48,421 nucleotides of DNA from a virus, in the IMG/VR virus record IMGVR_UViG_3300022602_000111, positions 8,873-57,293 of that record. One strand, given 5' to 3'. This document shows, in pieces, positions 11,601 through 20,558 of this stretch (within the stretch, counting starts at the first letter, position 1; every line of letters begins with the position of its first letter). A model generated the notes under the pieces. The model did no database searches. It was not told the origin of the DNA and saw only the letters and a program-made list of their open reading frames with translations. Both the position numbers and the translations under genes were made by a program.

Positions 11601-14600
11601 CAGTCTGCTAGATTAATAGGGGTATTCGTTGAACGGGATGTTTTAATCGTGAAGGTATCACTAACGATCTCGCAGACATAGTAGACAGTCAGGGGTTGAA
11701 TACCAGAGATGCCTAATGAACCACCACTAAAGATTACTGGATCATTTACGCTAAGTCCGGCAGCACTAGAGACCGCTATGAAGTTACTGCTAACTCCGGT
11801 TATTGGTCTAGTTATCTGATCTGGAGTCCATGCCAATGTGAACTGTTGCGGACTCCCTGTGACCGAAGTATAGTTAGCTATGAAGTTTTGCAGGGTTCTC
11901 TGGTATGTATAAGCAGTACCCCAGTTGCTAATTGTCGGACTATAGTCTTTGAATGGTGCACCTACGACAAGCGTATCTCCATTGTAGTTCGTTGAGAGCG
12001 AGAAACCAAACTTATCACCTGAAACGATTCCCACATCACTTCCAACAATCGTGTTTGCCAACTCATATGTGACCTGTGTCGCAGTACCAGTTCCTGTGCC
12101 TATTCCAGTTGCAACAAAAGTGATGCCAATCTGATTATCAGCCGCTCCGATAGCAGTGAAGTCAGTGTCACCTACGCTAGTGATAACATATGTTTGACCT
12201 AATGTGAAATACCCTGCATTAAGATTTATGTTACCTTTACGATATACATAGACCAGATTGCTGGTGACATCAGAAACATAGATCCAGTTTCCATCACCTG
12301 AGATAGCAACCTTATCTGCTGCTGCTGGAACGATTGTCTGTGCTAGAATAAGATCATTGTAGGTAATATTCGTGTTGTTTAATACATAGACATACACCGA
12401 AGCAGTATTCTCAGGCTGAGTGATTACATAAGTATTTCCTGCATATACGATATTGGAACCAAAAGATGCACCTTGTGTAAATGTCTGACCTAATGCATAT
12501 GATTCAGTTAATGCATTGTAAGAATAAATGTATACTTTACCTTCACCGGCGTCGCTTATCATATAACCGATATCAGGTGTATAAGCAACCGCAGTGCCTA
12601 ATGTGGTTGATTCAAGTTTTTCTAGCGCATTTTGATAGAGGTAGTTTATAGTCTTGCGATAGACTGCCCAACTGCCGTCATTGTTTTCATCTACCCAGAA
12701 GGTATTGGCTATGAATTCATTTTCAGTAAGATCATAGCTAATGAGTTCTGATGGGGTTGCGACCCGATGCGATTCAAAGGACATACCCAATCCTCCACCC
12801 TGAATGATAACAGGAGATGAAGTAGGCAACGAGATGTTAATAATTACTTGATAAAGATTTACAGACTGAACCACTAGATAATAACCATCTATCTGTGTTG
12901 AGAAGTTGACGATTGCCATAGGATCTAATGCCTGCAATCCATGAGGTTGAGAGAAGGTAATAGTAGCAGTCTGATTAAGATTATTCTGAACGGCAGTTAT
13001 TTCACCGATAGTTTTCCATCTATAGACTGCCCACTTCTCCTTGAAGTTAGCCAGCCAAAGATATTCACCTACATAGAAGTTCTGAATAGGAATTATAGTT
13101 CCAGTTTTATCTACTGCGGTTGGTAAGCCAGAATAGAAATAAGAAGACATCTTGATATCATTGAAGTTGACATATCCTGCACTAGGGAATAGGAATGATG
13201 TAGGTTCGGTGCTAGTAGTGTTCAAAATGTTTTCATTAGTAATCTGTCTACTATAGTTGAACAAATTATATATAGGGATGACTTGCAGTGATCCTGGGGT
13301 TGATGGACCAGTACCATCAGTCAAGCTGATGATTGAAGGGTCTCCGGTCATGTATTTTTGATCAGTCCTGAAGTCAATGAAGTTCTGATTTAATACTCCA
13401 CCGTAATCACCTATCTTAATAGACCAATTCTCAAATGTCTGGTATTGAATTCCTCCTTGTGGGAGGTTGGCGCCATTAAATGCATTGATAGCATTTAGCG
13501 TGCCCTTATTGATGATCATGTTCTGATATATTTGAACTTGTGCAATGTCGGTAAGATCAATAAGTGCGAGATAATCTCTAGGACGATAACCGATCAAGGA
13601 GAACGCGAGTAGATCAGCATCCTGCTGCAGGTTTGCTTGATAGATGTCATAATAAAGCGTACTCTCATATGCACGGGTAGATGGGTTCGCCAACAATCCT
13701 TGCTTTGATGTGTCATATGTGATCTCTTGCCATGCCAGTTGGTCAAAGGTCATTGCCGGCTCTATTACTTTTTGTGAAGCCCAATACTTATTCTTGTAGA
13801 TAACAATCTCGCCTTTGGTGTACTTTAGATTTCCGTTCCATTGCTGAATGTTATTCTGATTGAAGATGAAGCCTAGAGCATTTACAGTACCGTTCCATTC
13901 AGCAGACTTCGCGCCTCGGACACTGATGCGATTCTGGCGCAGACCAGTAACTAGGTTATATATCACATCGTTAAACAGGGTCGTGTTATTAAATACGATA
14001 CCATGTTCAAAGTTGCTTATGTTAAACTGGGCATATGCCATAGCATCGCCATTGTTCAACGTATGGACATTAAACGCAGTTCCGTCACGATTGATGCATA
14101 GGTCCTTCAGATTGATAGGATATAGATTTTGATTCAGTATGAAGTTATGCTCTTGGACGGTCAGCGGCTGAACCAATGCAGTTGCTGGATCAATAGACAT
14201 GTCTGTCGCAGCAGGATTTAACGTGATGAGGCTACCGTTAGTCCAACCAGTCTGGGTCCAATATAGGAATTCATAGACCATTTGCTTCCAGTCTATTACC
14301 ATACCATTCTGGGTATTGTTAAAAATCATTCCTTTAGATTCTAGGTTGGCCCCATATGCTAATATAAATTGTGACAGTTCTTGTGTATTATAAAATGCAG
14401 TGCCATAAGGAATCAGGGTTTTTGTTTTATAATAGGAAGTTGTGATTTTAATCGTCTGTTTTAATATGGTTATTGTTTCTGTCTGACCGCTGTACATAGG
14501 ATCAAGGATTTCAAAGTATGCGAGGTCTTGTGAATTACCAAATACAGTCCAATATCCTTCATTCTGCTGCACAATAATGCCGCTGAACATGATACTATCA

Positions 14601-17600
14601 AATGGTTGATTCTCATATAACAGAACAGAATAGCTCTCGTCAGGAATTAATAATGAAGAATTAATGTTGGTTGGAGATGGTTTCTCAACAAAGAACTGCA
14701 ACTGATCTTTATCGCTGTATCCAGCTAGTCTATAAACTAATCTTACATCTAGATTGTTTAATAAAGTAGTGATAGTGTTAGTGGCATCTACTCCTTGTTG
14801 CTTTTGGTAATCAACAATCCAATTAATATAGCTAGTTTTTGCGATACCATTACCGTACACTTGAATATTTGAGATGACAAGATGGCTTCTATCGTTGACC
14901 AAATACTGATCAAACTCTGCGTTATACTTGTAATTGTCTAAATCAACTCCTAAATTATAGAATTCGGCTGGCTTCGTTAACGCAAATATCCTCATGAGGT
15001 CGAAAGGATATGTAGAACTGCGACGATAACTTAGTTCTGTAGGGCCATCATCTCCTACTACCCAATCTTTCTGGAAAGTATTAGGATTGTAATTTCCTAC
15101 GATTGAATTGAGAGGTGAGAGCAATTGTCCAGCAGAGTCTACTGGAATGATTCTATTCAATCCGGGACGGGCACATTCTGGTCTTACATAAGAGTTGCCG
15201 TTATTCCAAACATAACCTGCTTCCAAATCTCCCCAAAGAACACCGTTGTCACTGGTGTAAGGAGCAGGACCATATCTAGTTTCCCACCAAATAGGCTGAT
15301 CAGTGAAGCCCAACATCTCCCATGGAGTTTCGTTAGGTGTAGTGGTGTCATAGAAATATTCATAGACACCTCTCCAATATCCTTGTTGTATAGGAGCACC
15401 ATTTAACTTGTTGCCTGAGTTTGTGTAGTTGTACCCGAATTCATAATTTTTAGTATAATACTGTGTCTTATAATTCAGGCGATTCTGACCGATCCAGTTC
15501 AGGAATGCTGGACTATAAATGTCTAGGAATTCGCTCCAAGTATAACCAGTGTTTCTAAAGAAGCCCGGAACGACCTCAAACTTTGAGATAGGAACAGTAG
15601 TACTCAACTTGAGGTTATTATAAATCCTTAATTCAAATTCTAATAATGCTTGGTCTCTGAAGTCAACGAGTATTCCTAATTCTGCATTATAGTCACCATA
15701 GAGTTTAGTAAATGATCCGTCATGTCCCCTGATAAAGTATGTTGGTATCAAGTAGTCACTATCAAGAACGACTCCTGGTTGGAATGAAGGATATAACCCC
15801 AATTTGGTTGGAGTATTTGGAACATAAGAACCGTATGTTTGGTTATATTCGTTAATCGTGATTCGGTCTTGATCCTGCAAAGGAATAATGATTGACAATG
15901 ACGGGGTTGTAGTACTGACAATATAATCTACGCCAGTCGTCAATTGCTTTTCGACCGTGACCCCATCAATTATTCTATAGAGATATACTAAAACGCCGTT
16001 ATAGTTAGCACTGCTGAAATTGTATACTTGCGTTAGGGGATATATAGAAACATCTAGCCCATTATTAAAGACATATGTGTTTGAGACATAGGTAGTTTTT
16101 GATGGTAGCATATCCGACCAAAAGAATGAGTTGACCTCACTCATTGAAGCGGTGATCTGGGCTAGAGCAGAGTCTAAAATCTGTGAAGGGGTATAACGCT
16201 GGACAAAATCAGTGTTTTGGACGGTATCTACTATAAGCTGCTTGTAATTGATATAGGATCTGCTATTATAAAGCAACGAGTCAAACAAGTTGGTACTCAG
16301 CGAACGCAAGAATGCACCAGGTAGAACTAATGATGAAGAGTTCTGGATCAGTTTAGTACCGTATGGCACGAGATTTCCTAAATCTCTGAAGTTGTTTGCA
16401 CCGTAAATATCACCAGTAGTGCCAGGAGCATTGATAAAGATGTCGCGATATTGATTGCTGATGTCTCCGTAATTGACGACCGTCAAGTCTTCGTTGAACG
16501 GATTGTTGTTAAGATTGATCGGAATACTATAATATGCCGCCGTGCTTACTTGGTCGCTTATAACTAATACTTGAATCACTGTGCTGGTTAAGATATAATT
16601 TGTGATGTTAGTAGATAAACTGATATTAGTCGTAGTAGATCCGATAGTAACAGTATAATTAGCTGGATCCTGATAGACATTGTTTACATAGACTTGAACT
16701 GTAGGCCAGCCGACGCTATTCGCGATACCAGTACCAGCAGTCGCACCTGAAACTGTACCGGCACCTATCACAGCAGTACCATTGTATATAAATGTTCCGC
16801 CCACAACAGGAGTACCTACATAACCTATAGCGTTCCAATTAGTAGCGCCTAAAGATACGATAGTGTATTCGTATTCGCTCAACATAGCATTGACAGAGAT
16901 TGGGTTTGTCAGATTCGCAACAAACTTTTCTCCTATTATATTTGCAGCAGCACCAAACGAGGTGAAGTCAGTTGTTCCTGGGAACGATATAGTATATGTG
17001 CCGCCGTTGACAAATCCGCCAGCAACCGTAGTTCCTGTTGGTTCTGGTGTAGCAGCGATGTCACACAATAAATTATAAGTAGGATTAACAGGGTCATAGT
17101 TGAAACTAAAGATTTGATACTGTTCGCTAGGAGCAACAGCAGTCTGCCATCCTAGCTGTCTTTCATAAACAGTGGATGATGTATAGTTGTATACGTATCC
17201 AATATTGATATTTTCAGTGATAGGGGAACTTCCGCTGACATACGTAAACGTGTCTGTATTGAGCGATACGTCAAAGCTTATGTCTCCGGAATTTGCGATT
17301 GAACTGTATCTTACTGGGAATCCTAACACTGAGTCAGGAGATCCGCTGCCGATACCATATGCAAACAGTTTGCTACCGACAAACGATGAGCTTGGATATA
17401 CTGCCACATCGCTCAGGCCGATTCCATTTGAGTCAAAGATATCAAACAACGGTGCCTGATTTACGGTGATCTTTTGTTGAGATTCGATCCATTTAATACC
17501 ATCATACCAGAAACTGACACCTTGATAATTGTAGCCACGCACTGCGACTGTTTGTGTTTCGGGAACGCAGACACCATCCTCAGCAACAGTAAGCGTGAGC

Positions 17601-20548
17601 ACCGGCCGGGTATCAGGTACGATGGTGGAGAACTCAGAAACATATATCTTGTTTCTTACATTTGGATCAGGAATACTAGCAGTGCCGGTACCTGTGCCGA
17701 CGCTAGTAGCAATGAACTTTGTACCAACTGTCGGGACACCGATAACACCGATAGCATTCCAGTTCGTATCACCCAAAGTCACGATAGTGTATTCTTGTCC
17801 GACCGTGAACTCGCTGGCAGCAAACACATCGCCGGCAGCAGCAAAGATGATGCGGGCACCTGAGAATAGAGCATAATCATTTAAGGTATTAGCAGATGCG
17901 ACAAATGAGATATCACTTCCGCCTGCAAAAGTTGCGGGGCTTGCCCATGACACAGTGATCGTTAATGTGTCAGTTCCGGTAATATCAGTGATCTGAGCGT
18001 TTGTTGGCAGTTCACCAAGAGAATCAGAAATATACATAAGATTCTGAATCTCTCCGGTAACCGAAGTTGCAGGAACTGTGATAGTAGTTGTCGTCGCACT
18101 TGCTGCTGCTGATAGCGTAGCAGTCGCATTTGTGTAGACTTGAACATCTGGATAATAGTTTAATGCACCTGCAACATCAACTAAAGGACTCACTGTCCTA
18201 GTATCAACGAAGTCTACTGGGCTTTTGCCATCAATACCAGTATTGAATAGTTTTAGATTTGGATAGAACTCAATGATAGGACGGGCCGCCTTATTGGTTG
18301 CCGTCGCATATGCTGTAAGTATATCAGGATTATTATTGTATACCGCAGTGGCATTGATGACATCAATATGGAACCATCTATTACTCCTAGACCATGGGTT
18401 TCTGCTTATTGAGTTTCTTGCAATAGTCAAGTAATCTGGTAACACAGGAATGTATAATTCTGCGTCCCAATTCGTAGTATCAAACGGAGTTGAGTCATAA
18501 GGAACATAGTTACCTTGAGTGAAATTTTCTGGGCATACTAGCTCACTGACTGCGACTAATTCAATCGCAGTTCCTACACCTTGAACATAATATTGACCCG
18601 TTAAATAACTTGAAGGAACAATATTTCCGTTAAACTGAACCTTTAGACCATTAGTAAATTTTACTCCATTAGGAGAAGTATAATTTTTTCTACCTAAAAT
18701 CTGCGTAGCTACATCTATGCCGTTGCTGGCGCTGTTATCAATGAGTTTGATGATACCTACCTTATCCGCGTAAGTCCCGTCTTGATAATAAAGCGTATCA
18801 AGCGGTGCAGTTATGGCAGGAATTTCCTGTAGGTCGCCGAGGGCATCACGATAGAAAGGTATGCTCCTATATTGTTGTCCTAATTGGGGAATGATACGTT
18901 CATTGATTGGAATAGCTCCGGCTGGATAGAGCCTGACTACAGGATCAGAAGGATCCCCTACGTATTCAATCTGATAAAAATTGTCTCTTACCGTAGTCGT
19001 AAATCCATCTTCAAGTTGACCCTGATTGATCACGACTCCCATATTACATGTGCCAACAGTCAAATTTAGAGGTGTCCCATCAGCGATACTGGATACAGAA
19101 AAAGTTACAGAATCTTTGATTTCACTGATGTAGTAAACTTGACCATCAGTGATGCCGCCGAACACATTATTAAATGTGACCGTCGTGTTAACGACCATAT
19201 TATTTGTGTTACCAGAAGATAGGATGAGATAATCAGTGCCGCTTATGTTCGCGATACTTCCTATGATTAAAGTTTGTTCTGATCTAGGAACATTATCAAA
19301 ATTGATTGGCATGGCACCGGCACCTGGTATCAATGCAAGATCAGAGCCGCCGGGCGTAGCAGAGATAGTAAAATCAACTGAGTTCAATATTGAACTGATA
19401 TAGTAGAACTGTCCTGCATTAATGCCACCAAATGTGGGAGCGTCAAATGTGATCAAGCTCCCTACAGTGAACATGTTCGTATCGCCGGTACTTAGTGTAA
19501 AGTTAGTGGCACTAGAACTTCCGACAGTCAGGGTCAGAGGAGTGACTGACTGTATTAAAGTGCTGTTAGTGTCATATGGAACTCCATCCTCACTGAAATA
19601 AGAAGAGACATATCCAGTAGGATTGCCCGGATCAATTCCAGTACCATAGAACATCACTGTCAGACCTTCTAGCGATGTCACACCATCTATATTCTCAAAT
19701 GATGACAAGAGTTGACCGTTGATGCTCTCAAATGGAGTCGTGCTAACTAGATCAACTGTAAGATTACCAGGAATTATGTATTCATTCTGTGCATCAGCAG
19801 CAGGAACATTGAAGGTCACAGTTCCTTGTTCGGCGCCGTTGTTGGTTACTCCGAAAACATTTCTTGTGTAGATATTTTGATTAGGGGGAGGCTCATAGCC
19901 TGACGTTCCAGGAAGGGTCTGAATCCAAAACTGAGAATCTTGATTTACAGTGAATGTATATGTTCCTCCCCTTATTAGAGTGAGGGTAGGATTGATGCTG
20001 CTGCCGACTTGATTCTGTATTGAAACTTCATAACCATTAGGTAGGTCAGTTATCACATACTGTTCGGTAGTGTAGATAGTACTGGCTGCAACAGTTACTG
20101 CTGGTGGACCTAATGGCAACCAATAGTATTCGTTGAAATTGATGAGTTTATCTAGATCAGCAAAAGAATCCCAAGAATAGAATTGGCTGTTGAATAACGC
20201 GCTGTTGTTATCAGTTGCACCACCGTCTGTTTTAAGGGCATCGATGATTCCTGGATAAGAGATAAAGTCATCAGCAGTTCCGGCAACTTCGGTTTGAGAT
20301 GTAGGAGGAGCAGTAAAAATTACGCCTGGATCTAATTGATAATCTGTGCGTGTTTTGGTAGGTTCCGTGACATAGTAATCATTGGCATTCACTCCGTAAC
20401 CAAATCTACTACCGACATAACCTTGTATCTTAGTAGATACAGGAGGATTAACAAGTTGATCCAGCGTAGCTGCTAAGAATTGCGAGTTAGACGGAGTCTG
20501 AAATATTTCCGGAAGAAATGTTAAAGTTCTTATTCTAGTGTTTGCCAT
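2675..20548 (-). CDS. Giant virion structural protein in the gp7 position
   Basis: One uninterrupted frame of 5957 residues, 37 percent of the window. It begins MANTRIRTLTFLPEIFQT, 10 bases after the gp6 stop, where T4 has gp7 (about 1030 residues). It is a mosaic. An N-terminal region rich in Tyr/Trp/Asp motifs (DFISYPGIIDALK, near residue 95) is followed by many copies of a beta-rich unit of the form GGI..G..YYV..I....FTIS, around residues 340-500, 2935-2990, 4300-5000 and 5290-5680. At least three units of the type YTIVTLGDTNWNAIG lie near 920, 1225 and 2775. FG-GAP-like repeats occur about 2640-3340, and two RGVxGT motifs near 4019 and 5889. No signal peptide or enzyme motif was seen. By position and context it is a baseplate wedge/peripheral baseplate protein; the gp7 equivalence is inferred, not shown by a motif. 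Confidence 0.75.
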   Translation of the reverse strand: MANTRIRTLTFLPEIFQTPSNSQFLAATLDQLVNPPVSTKIQGYVGSRFGYGVNANDYYVTEPTKTRTDYQLDPGVIFTAPPTSQTEVAGTADDFISYPGIIDALKTDGGATDNNSALFNSQFYSWDSFADLDKLINFNEYYWLPLGPPAVTVAASTIYTTEQYVITDLPNGYEVSIQNQVGSSINPTLTLIRGGTYTFTVNQDSQFWIQTLPGTSGYEPPPNQNIYTRNVFGVTNNGAEQGTVTFNVPAADAQNEYIIPGNLTVDLVSTTPFESINGQLLSSFENIDGVTSLEGLTVMFYGTGIDPGNPTGYVSSYFSEDGVPYDTNSTLIQSVTPLTLTVGSSSATNFTLSTGDTNMFTVGSLITFDAPTFGGINAGQFYYISSILNSVDFTISATPGGSDLALIPGAGAMPINFDNVPRSEQTLIIGSIANISGTDYLILSSGNTNNMVVNTTVTFNNVFGGITDGQVYYISEIKDSVTFSVSSIADGTPLNLTVGTCNMGVVINQGQLEDGFTTTVRDNFYQIEYVGDPSDPVVRLYPAGAIPINERIIPQLGQQYRSIPFYRDALGDLQEIPAITAPLDTLYYQDGTYADKVGIIKLIDNSASNGIDVATQILGRKNYTSPNGVKFTNGLKVQFNGNIVPSSYLTGQYYVQGVGTAIELVAVSELVCPENFTQGNYVPYDSTPFDTTNWDAELYIPVLPDYLTIARNSISRNPWSRSNRWFHIDVINATAVYNNNPDILTAYATATNKAARPIIEFYPNLKLFNTGIDGKSPVDFVDTRTVSPLVDVAGALNYYPDVQVYTNATATLSAAASATTTTITVPATSVTGEIQNLMYISDSLGELPTNAQITDITGTDTLTITVSWASPATFAGGSDISFVASANTLNDYALFSGARIIFAAAGDVFAASEFTVGQEYTIVTLGDTNWNAIGVIGVPTVGTKFIATSVGTGTGTASIPDPNVRNKIYVSEFSTIVPDTRPVLTLTVAEDGVCVPETQTVAVRGYNYQGVSFWYDGIKWIESQQKITVNQAPLFDIFDSNGIGLSDVAVYPSSSFVGSKLFAYGIGSGSPDSVLGFPVRYSSIANSGDISFDVSLNTDTFTYVSGSSPITENINIGYVYNYTSSTVYERQLGWQTAVAPSEQYQIFSFNYDPVNPTYNLLCDIAATPEPTGTTVAGGFVNGGTYTISFPGTTDFTSFGAAANIIGEKFVANLTNPISVNAMLSEYEYTIVSLGATNWNAIGYVGTPVVGGTFIYNGTAVIGAGTVSGATAGTGIANSVGWPTVQVYVNNVYQDPANYTVTIGSTTTNISLSTNITNYILTSTVIQVLVISDQVSTAAYYSIPINLNNNPFNEDLTVVNYGDISNQYRDIFINAPGTTGDIYGANNFRDLGNLVPYGTKLIQNSSSLVLPGAFLRSLSTNLFDSLLYNSRSYINYKQLIVDTVQNTDFVQRYTPSQILDSALAQITASMSEVNSFFWSDMLPSKTTYVSNTYVFNNGLDVSIYPLTQVYNFSSANYNGVLVYLYRIIDGVTVEKQLTTGVDYIVSTTTPSLSIIIPLQDQDRITINEYNQTYGSYVPNTPTKLGLYPSFQPGVVLDSDYLIPTYFIRGHDGSFTKLYGDYNAELGILVDFRDQALLEFELRIYNNLKLSTTVPISKFEVVPGFFRNTGYTWSEFLDIYSPAFLNWIGQNRLNYKTQYYTKNYEFGYNYTNSGNKLNGAPIQQGYWRGVYEYFYDTTTPNETPWEMLGFTDQPIWWETRYGPAPYTSDNGVLWGDLEAGYVWNNGNSYVRPECARPGLNRIIPVDSAGQLLSPLNSIVGNYNPNTFQKDWVVGDDGPTELSYRRSSTYPFDLMRIFALTKPAEFYNLGVDLDNYKYNAEFDQYLVNDRSHLVISNIQVYGNGIAKTSYINWIVDYQKQQGVDATNTITTLLNNLDVRLVYRLAGYSDKDQLQFFVEKPSPTNINSSLLIPDESYSVLLYENQPFDSIMFSGIIVQQNEGYWTVFGNSQDLAYFEILDPMYSGQTETITILKQTIKITTSYYKTKTLIPYGTAFYNTQELSQFILAYGANLESKGMIFNNTQNGMVIDWKQMVYEFLYWTQTGWTNGSLITLNPAATDMSIDPATALVQPLTVQEHNFILNQNLYPINLKDLCINRDGTAFNVHTLNNGDAMAYAQFNISNFEHGIVFNNTTLFNDVIYNLVTGLRQNRISVRGAKSAEWNGTVNALGFIFNQNNIQQWNGNLKYTKGEIVIYKNKYWASQKVIEPAMTFDQLAWQEITYDTSKQGLLANPSTRAYESTLYYDIYQANLQQDADLLAFSLIGYRPRDYLALIDLTDIAQVQIYQNMIINKGTLNAINAFNGANLPQGGIQYQTFENWSIKIGDYGGVLNQNFIDFRTDQKYMTGDPSIISLTDGTGPSTPGSLQVIPIYNLFNYSRQITNENILNTTSTEPTSFLFPSAGYVNFNDIKMSSYFYSGLPTAVDKTGTIIPIQNFYVGEYLWLANFKEKWAVYRWKTIGEITAVQNNLNQTATITFSQPHGLQALDPMAIVNFSTQIDGYYLVVQSVNLYQVIINISLPTSSPVIIQGGGLGMSFESHRVATPSELISYDLTENEFIANTFWVDENNDGSWAVYRKTINYLYQNALEKLESTTLGTAVAYTPDIGYMISDAGEGKVYIYSYNALTESYALGQTFTQGASFGSNIVYAGNTYVITQPENTASVYVYVLNNTNITYNDLILAQTIVPAAADKVAISGDGNWIYVSDVTSNLVYVYRKGNINLNAGYFTLGQTYVITSVGDTDFTAIGAADNQIGITFVATGIGTGTGTATQVTYELANTIVGSDVGIVSGDKFGFSLSTNYNGDTLVVGAPFKDYSPTISNWGTAYTYQRTLQNFIANYTSVTGSPQQFTLAWTPDQITRPITGVSSNFIAVSSAAGLSVNDPVIFSGGSLGISGIQPLTVYYVCEIVSDTFTIKTSRSTNTPINLADCTGLTCNVYDQIAPLYVSRNGVSVTDNNYAVIGTTFYYTAPLLAGDIISVNDSQFTLAQELTSIYTNRPDVEFGYATDMNTFGTNILVGSPYEIDTNGEEGAVYSYINGGARYGMVIGTAECNVTGNKTVLINGYTVNLNAGDAASIANIINHSKIINVQAAATDDNKLIIQLINTTIAPVNNKLVISAFDDTVLSELGITLYTETQIIKCPHGTGPTEFGSTIKISGNSVVISAPVGTRYEGTVFDFVDQFNLDNDTVFDNNATQFVDAYPNAGAVYMFDYLANYNENISDPGAYVYAQSVNDKSLDYGYEPRYGTALDFNDNVVVIGTPNFMPSTQGGQVISYLNETGISDWAVYRNSAPVVDINLIQNTQLYSATTNNTLVNLDYIDPLQGKLLGAARENLDFITGTDPAKYNVDASGQSGMIWGAEHVGRLWLDTTNIRFVNYHQNDDAVYNSQYWGAVFPGSDVAVYSWIASFVPPVNYQGPGVPYDVNTYSVNNTLNASNIISPVYYFWVRNTNIIFSKTNKTLSDSVVASYIQNPIASGISFMAPLLPNTFALYNALSYFNNTDTVFHIGFANGTTDDAYHQEFALIRENYPDDFLPGFPKISHGNVYNQYGTPTSLYARMLDSLSGCDPSGEIVPDPALPLAVQSGVQSRPKQSFFYDRFLALKNYLTYANTTLAQYPIFELREELSFLFLIGPINPSNGLPYYDTTQYWSYIDWWAPGYGNSTRATIQVAFYADLSALNPPVNTLAKVLQNGAGKWEIYNYNGNGNWSRIGLENGTIEFSSYLWDYAAGHLGWSGNFYDTTPFDLYPSEETRNIIRALNEQIYISDLLIYRNESLILLFEYIQSETSESQNFLPWLNKTSLLDVFHTVRELLPYETFRTDDEVFLEGYINETKPYHVVIKDFVFTYTGTDVYQGDITDFDVPAEWNSTYQQFISPQLTDATYPSSRYEYTLNDPIWQTQPYNQWFNNYGVSLAGSANYPVSTLETYLTHGTQEIVVDNSSGFPINGVITIGTEKIGYSAVDRGTNTLSGLERGVDGTPVSDHIPGEKIYIDLPPVLVLNGGTGYANPPKVTAYIDTSKYPSPTKIAQFEPVMYLDSVLQINLIDPGQGYVVTPEIIVEPSEILYFTNDEIDPVLHTITIYAPNLKTGSMIQYVNTAQSNTGNLINGQWYYVGVVATSPNIIVALYSTYNNAINDYDRVPILKTGIVSPQLMSLNLGARAFAVTSSTPTRENNITIKFDRTSYTSQVQDWVEAEYYGSYFAGNYNNSNAIASSQYTLENINPNINTILASAQGFVLEVTDVENNRQLIWSSFIRYVASTQSADNSITLIPQDGNNNPMSPEPNASGTTIGFYVGMPVKFTGAAIGGLVDGVEYYVLDVIDELNFTISETIGGPVLALTDATVSLSGLQCISGEVVDTAIVSVNYPGIMQATATTANTNAITIPLSAIGTGGTIGFYPNLPVFFTGDVFGGVIENHNYYVTSVIDDQNFTMSLTENALTTTVLATTSVTNILTVDSTAGFSVNDPIIINTMIIAGNNANTFGNIVSGTTYYIRQILSTTEMIISTEINGNEFVLSTVVAASDTSAVLTNQKDTLTLTTATGSMTINVLLPVSPGQVNGQLFTMYNTSSPYTDIPAGSPNNLVSQSVAATISTVNRIAMGSTAGLYVNMPIRFNNSIGGLSTSTTYYVLTSGVITTTVTSTSSTSNLMTCGNTDSLFVGMPIVFSGVQLGGIVIGQTYYIYSIASSTQFSISVDGITQLPLQEDNGTMTGTGDQYITVSTSSGGSEEPVTDDAVQETEVTQYVTAPAAFDISYILGGYAIIIADPGSGFAVNNTFTISGTEVGGTSPANDVTVTVTGIDSSGGIKTVSASGKPFGVDLSYYLKVYSPNQFEVYSNPLMTVPVSGIDFPYVGFTTTTATAATASNYRITVGNSALFNLNDPVVFTGNIFASEITLGQTYYIKSIPTSTTVTLSAEPNGTTLNIVTDSSGSMTMAKPGSFALLPEPFFFNQSIVKYNNRVWSCLISNNDPTFVFGKWELLDSGDNRLNAMDRTIGYYQPTINMPGVDLTQLFEGVTYPNPVYYGNQFQPSDQYTLDTLLQDLPFTATVPARYDVQGAPFQYGYGPEELVPGVITDNLALIVNTRPGSSWDAPGYANTGYNVISIEFAGELAGQSDYSFAGISQCPAEVFVQLVDPVNDLGTTLSVNDYTVDWITKTVTLDTATTQGVRLDVYEVGNGNQLVKSNSDTSPIRTSAITGFNEIYLDCAYSSNDGSCVVQPGLNGEVWTAPIAYHNGMKLNFGVTNTVTQTSSADNTVQTNSTFGMNVGDAIVFNDGITAFNSNIVAFTTYYVNTISLDGISFTISATISGPTLTLNTGSGTAYFVTNDYAFGTQPGGIYATIIFPTNTYNNSDDYLVYSAFGETTPVQYGYTIPETQTFISTGSPTFTLTNYVNTQDAINAIVEVNGVRQTSSSYSIDTVTNVITFGSAPDSGATVTVTTYNNTDQQYLNTQYGLTGNTVAGIAIINTTITDDNPTTTIQTAILNNFSENDLVNIDGVVGTTQLNGNSYYVHIIDGFTFGIYTQPYVIGGPNYPVTDVTGYVSGGFVWKQGTYSLITTTASQSISGGNEIVVDSTADLVVGTPVYFSVPGRANGDNVLGGLIQGTEYYVSIIIDIHKFTVSSVRYGPDVVLSADTNNVNVSQWAQTNVDRLWVTIDGLRVPSSSIRLSAVNDVGILSQITAGQEVIITSMVPSATPNEETYFNFVNKSGIFDVYRANANTATWLTRPLNAADANIYVNDVATLTTTIVQQSLVPAISDDTYYYIGLDADKNTITSLTIYNNTSLIDSSYYSIVILDSAPFVKISSSAPVAQNDSLTINILEGNTIYINGEEIKFGTVVLSGNYLTNLTRGVNGTGIQPIIPEYTEVYGLLPTNRLSDTYYDETWNSYVYNTTDGDPLQISVTVPAKFLQTDVT
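10540..12630 (-). other. FG-GAP-like beta-propeller region of giant protein
   Basis: Residues about 2640-3340 of the giant protein contain repeated units such as FGFSLSTNYNGDTLVVGAP, FGYATDMNTFGTNILVGSP, FGSTIKISGNSVVISAP and YGTALDFNDNVVVIGTP, each followed by a strand like GTAYTYQR or GAVYSYI. Phe/Tyr-Gly, then a strand ending in a small-residue-Pro turn, is the pattern of FG-GAP/integrin-type propeller blades. A surface-binding role is plausible but inferred. Confidence 0.55.
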
Positions 20549-20558
20549 TTTGTATGCT

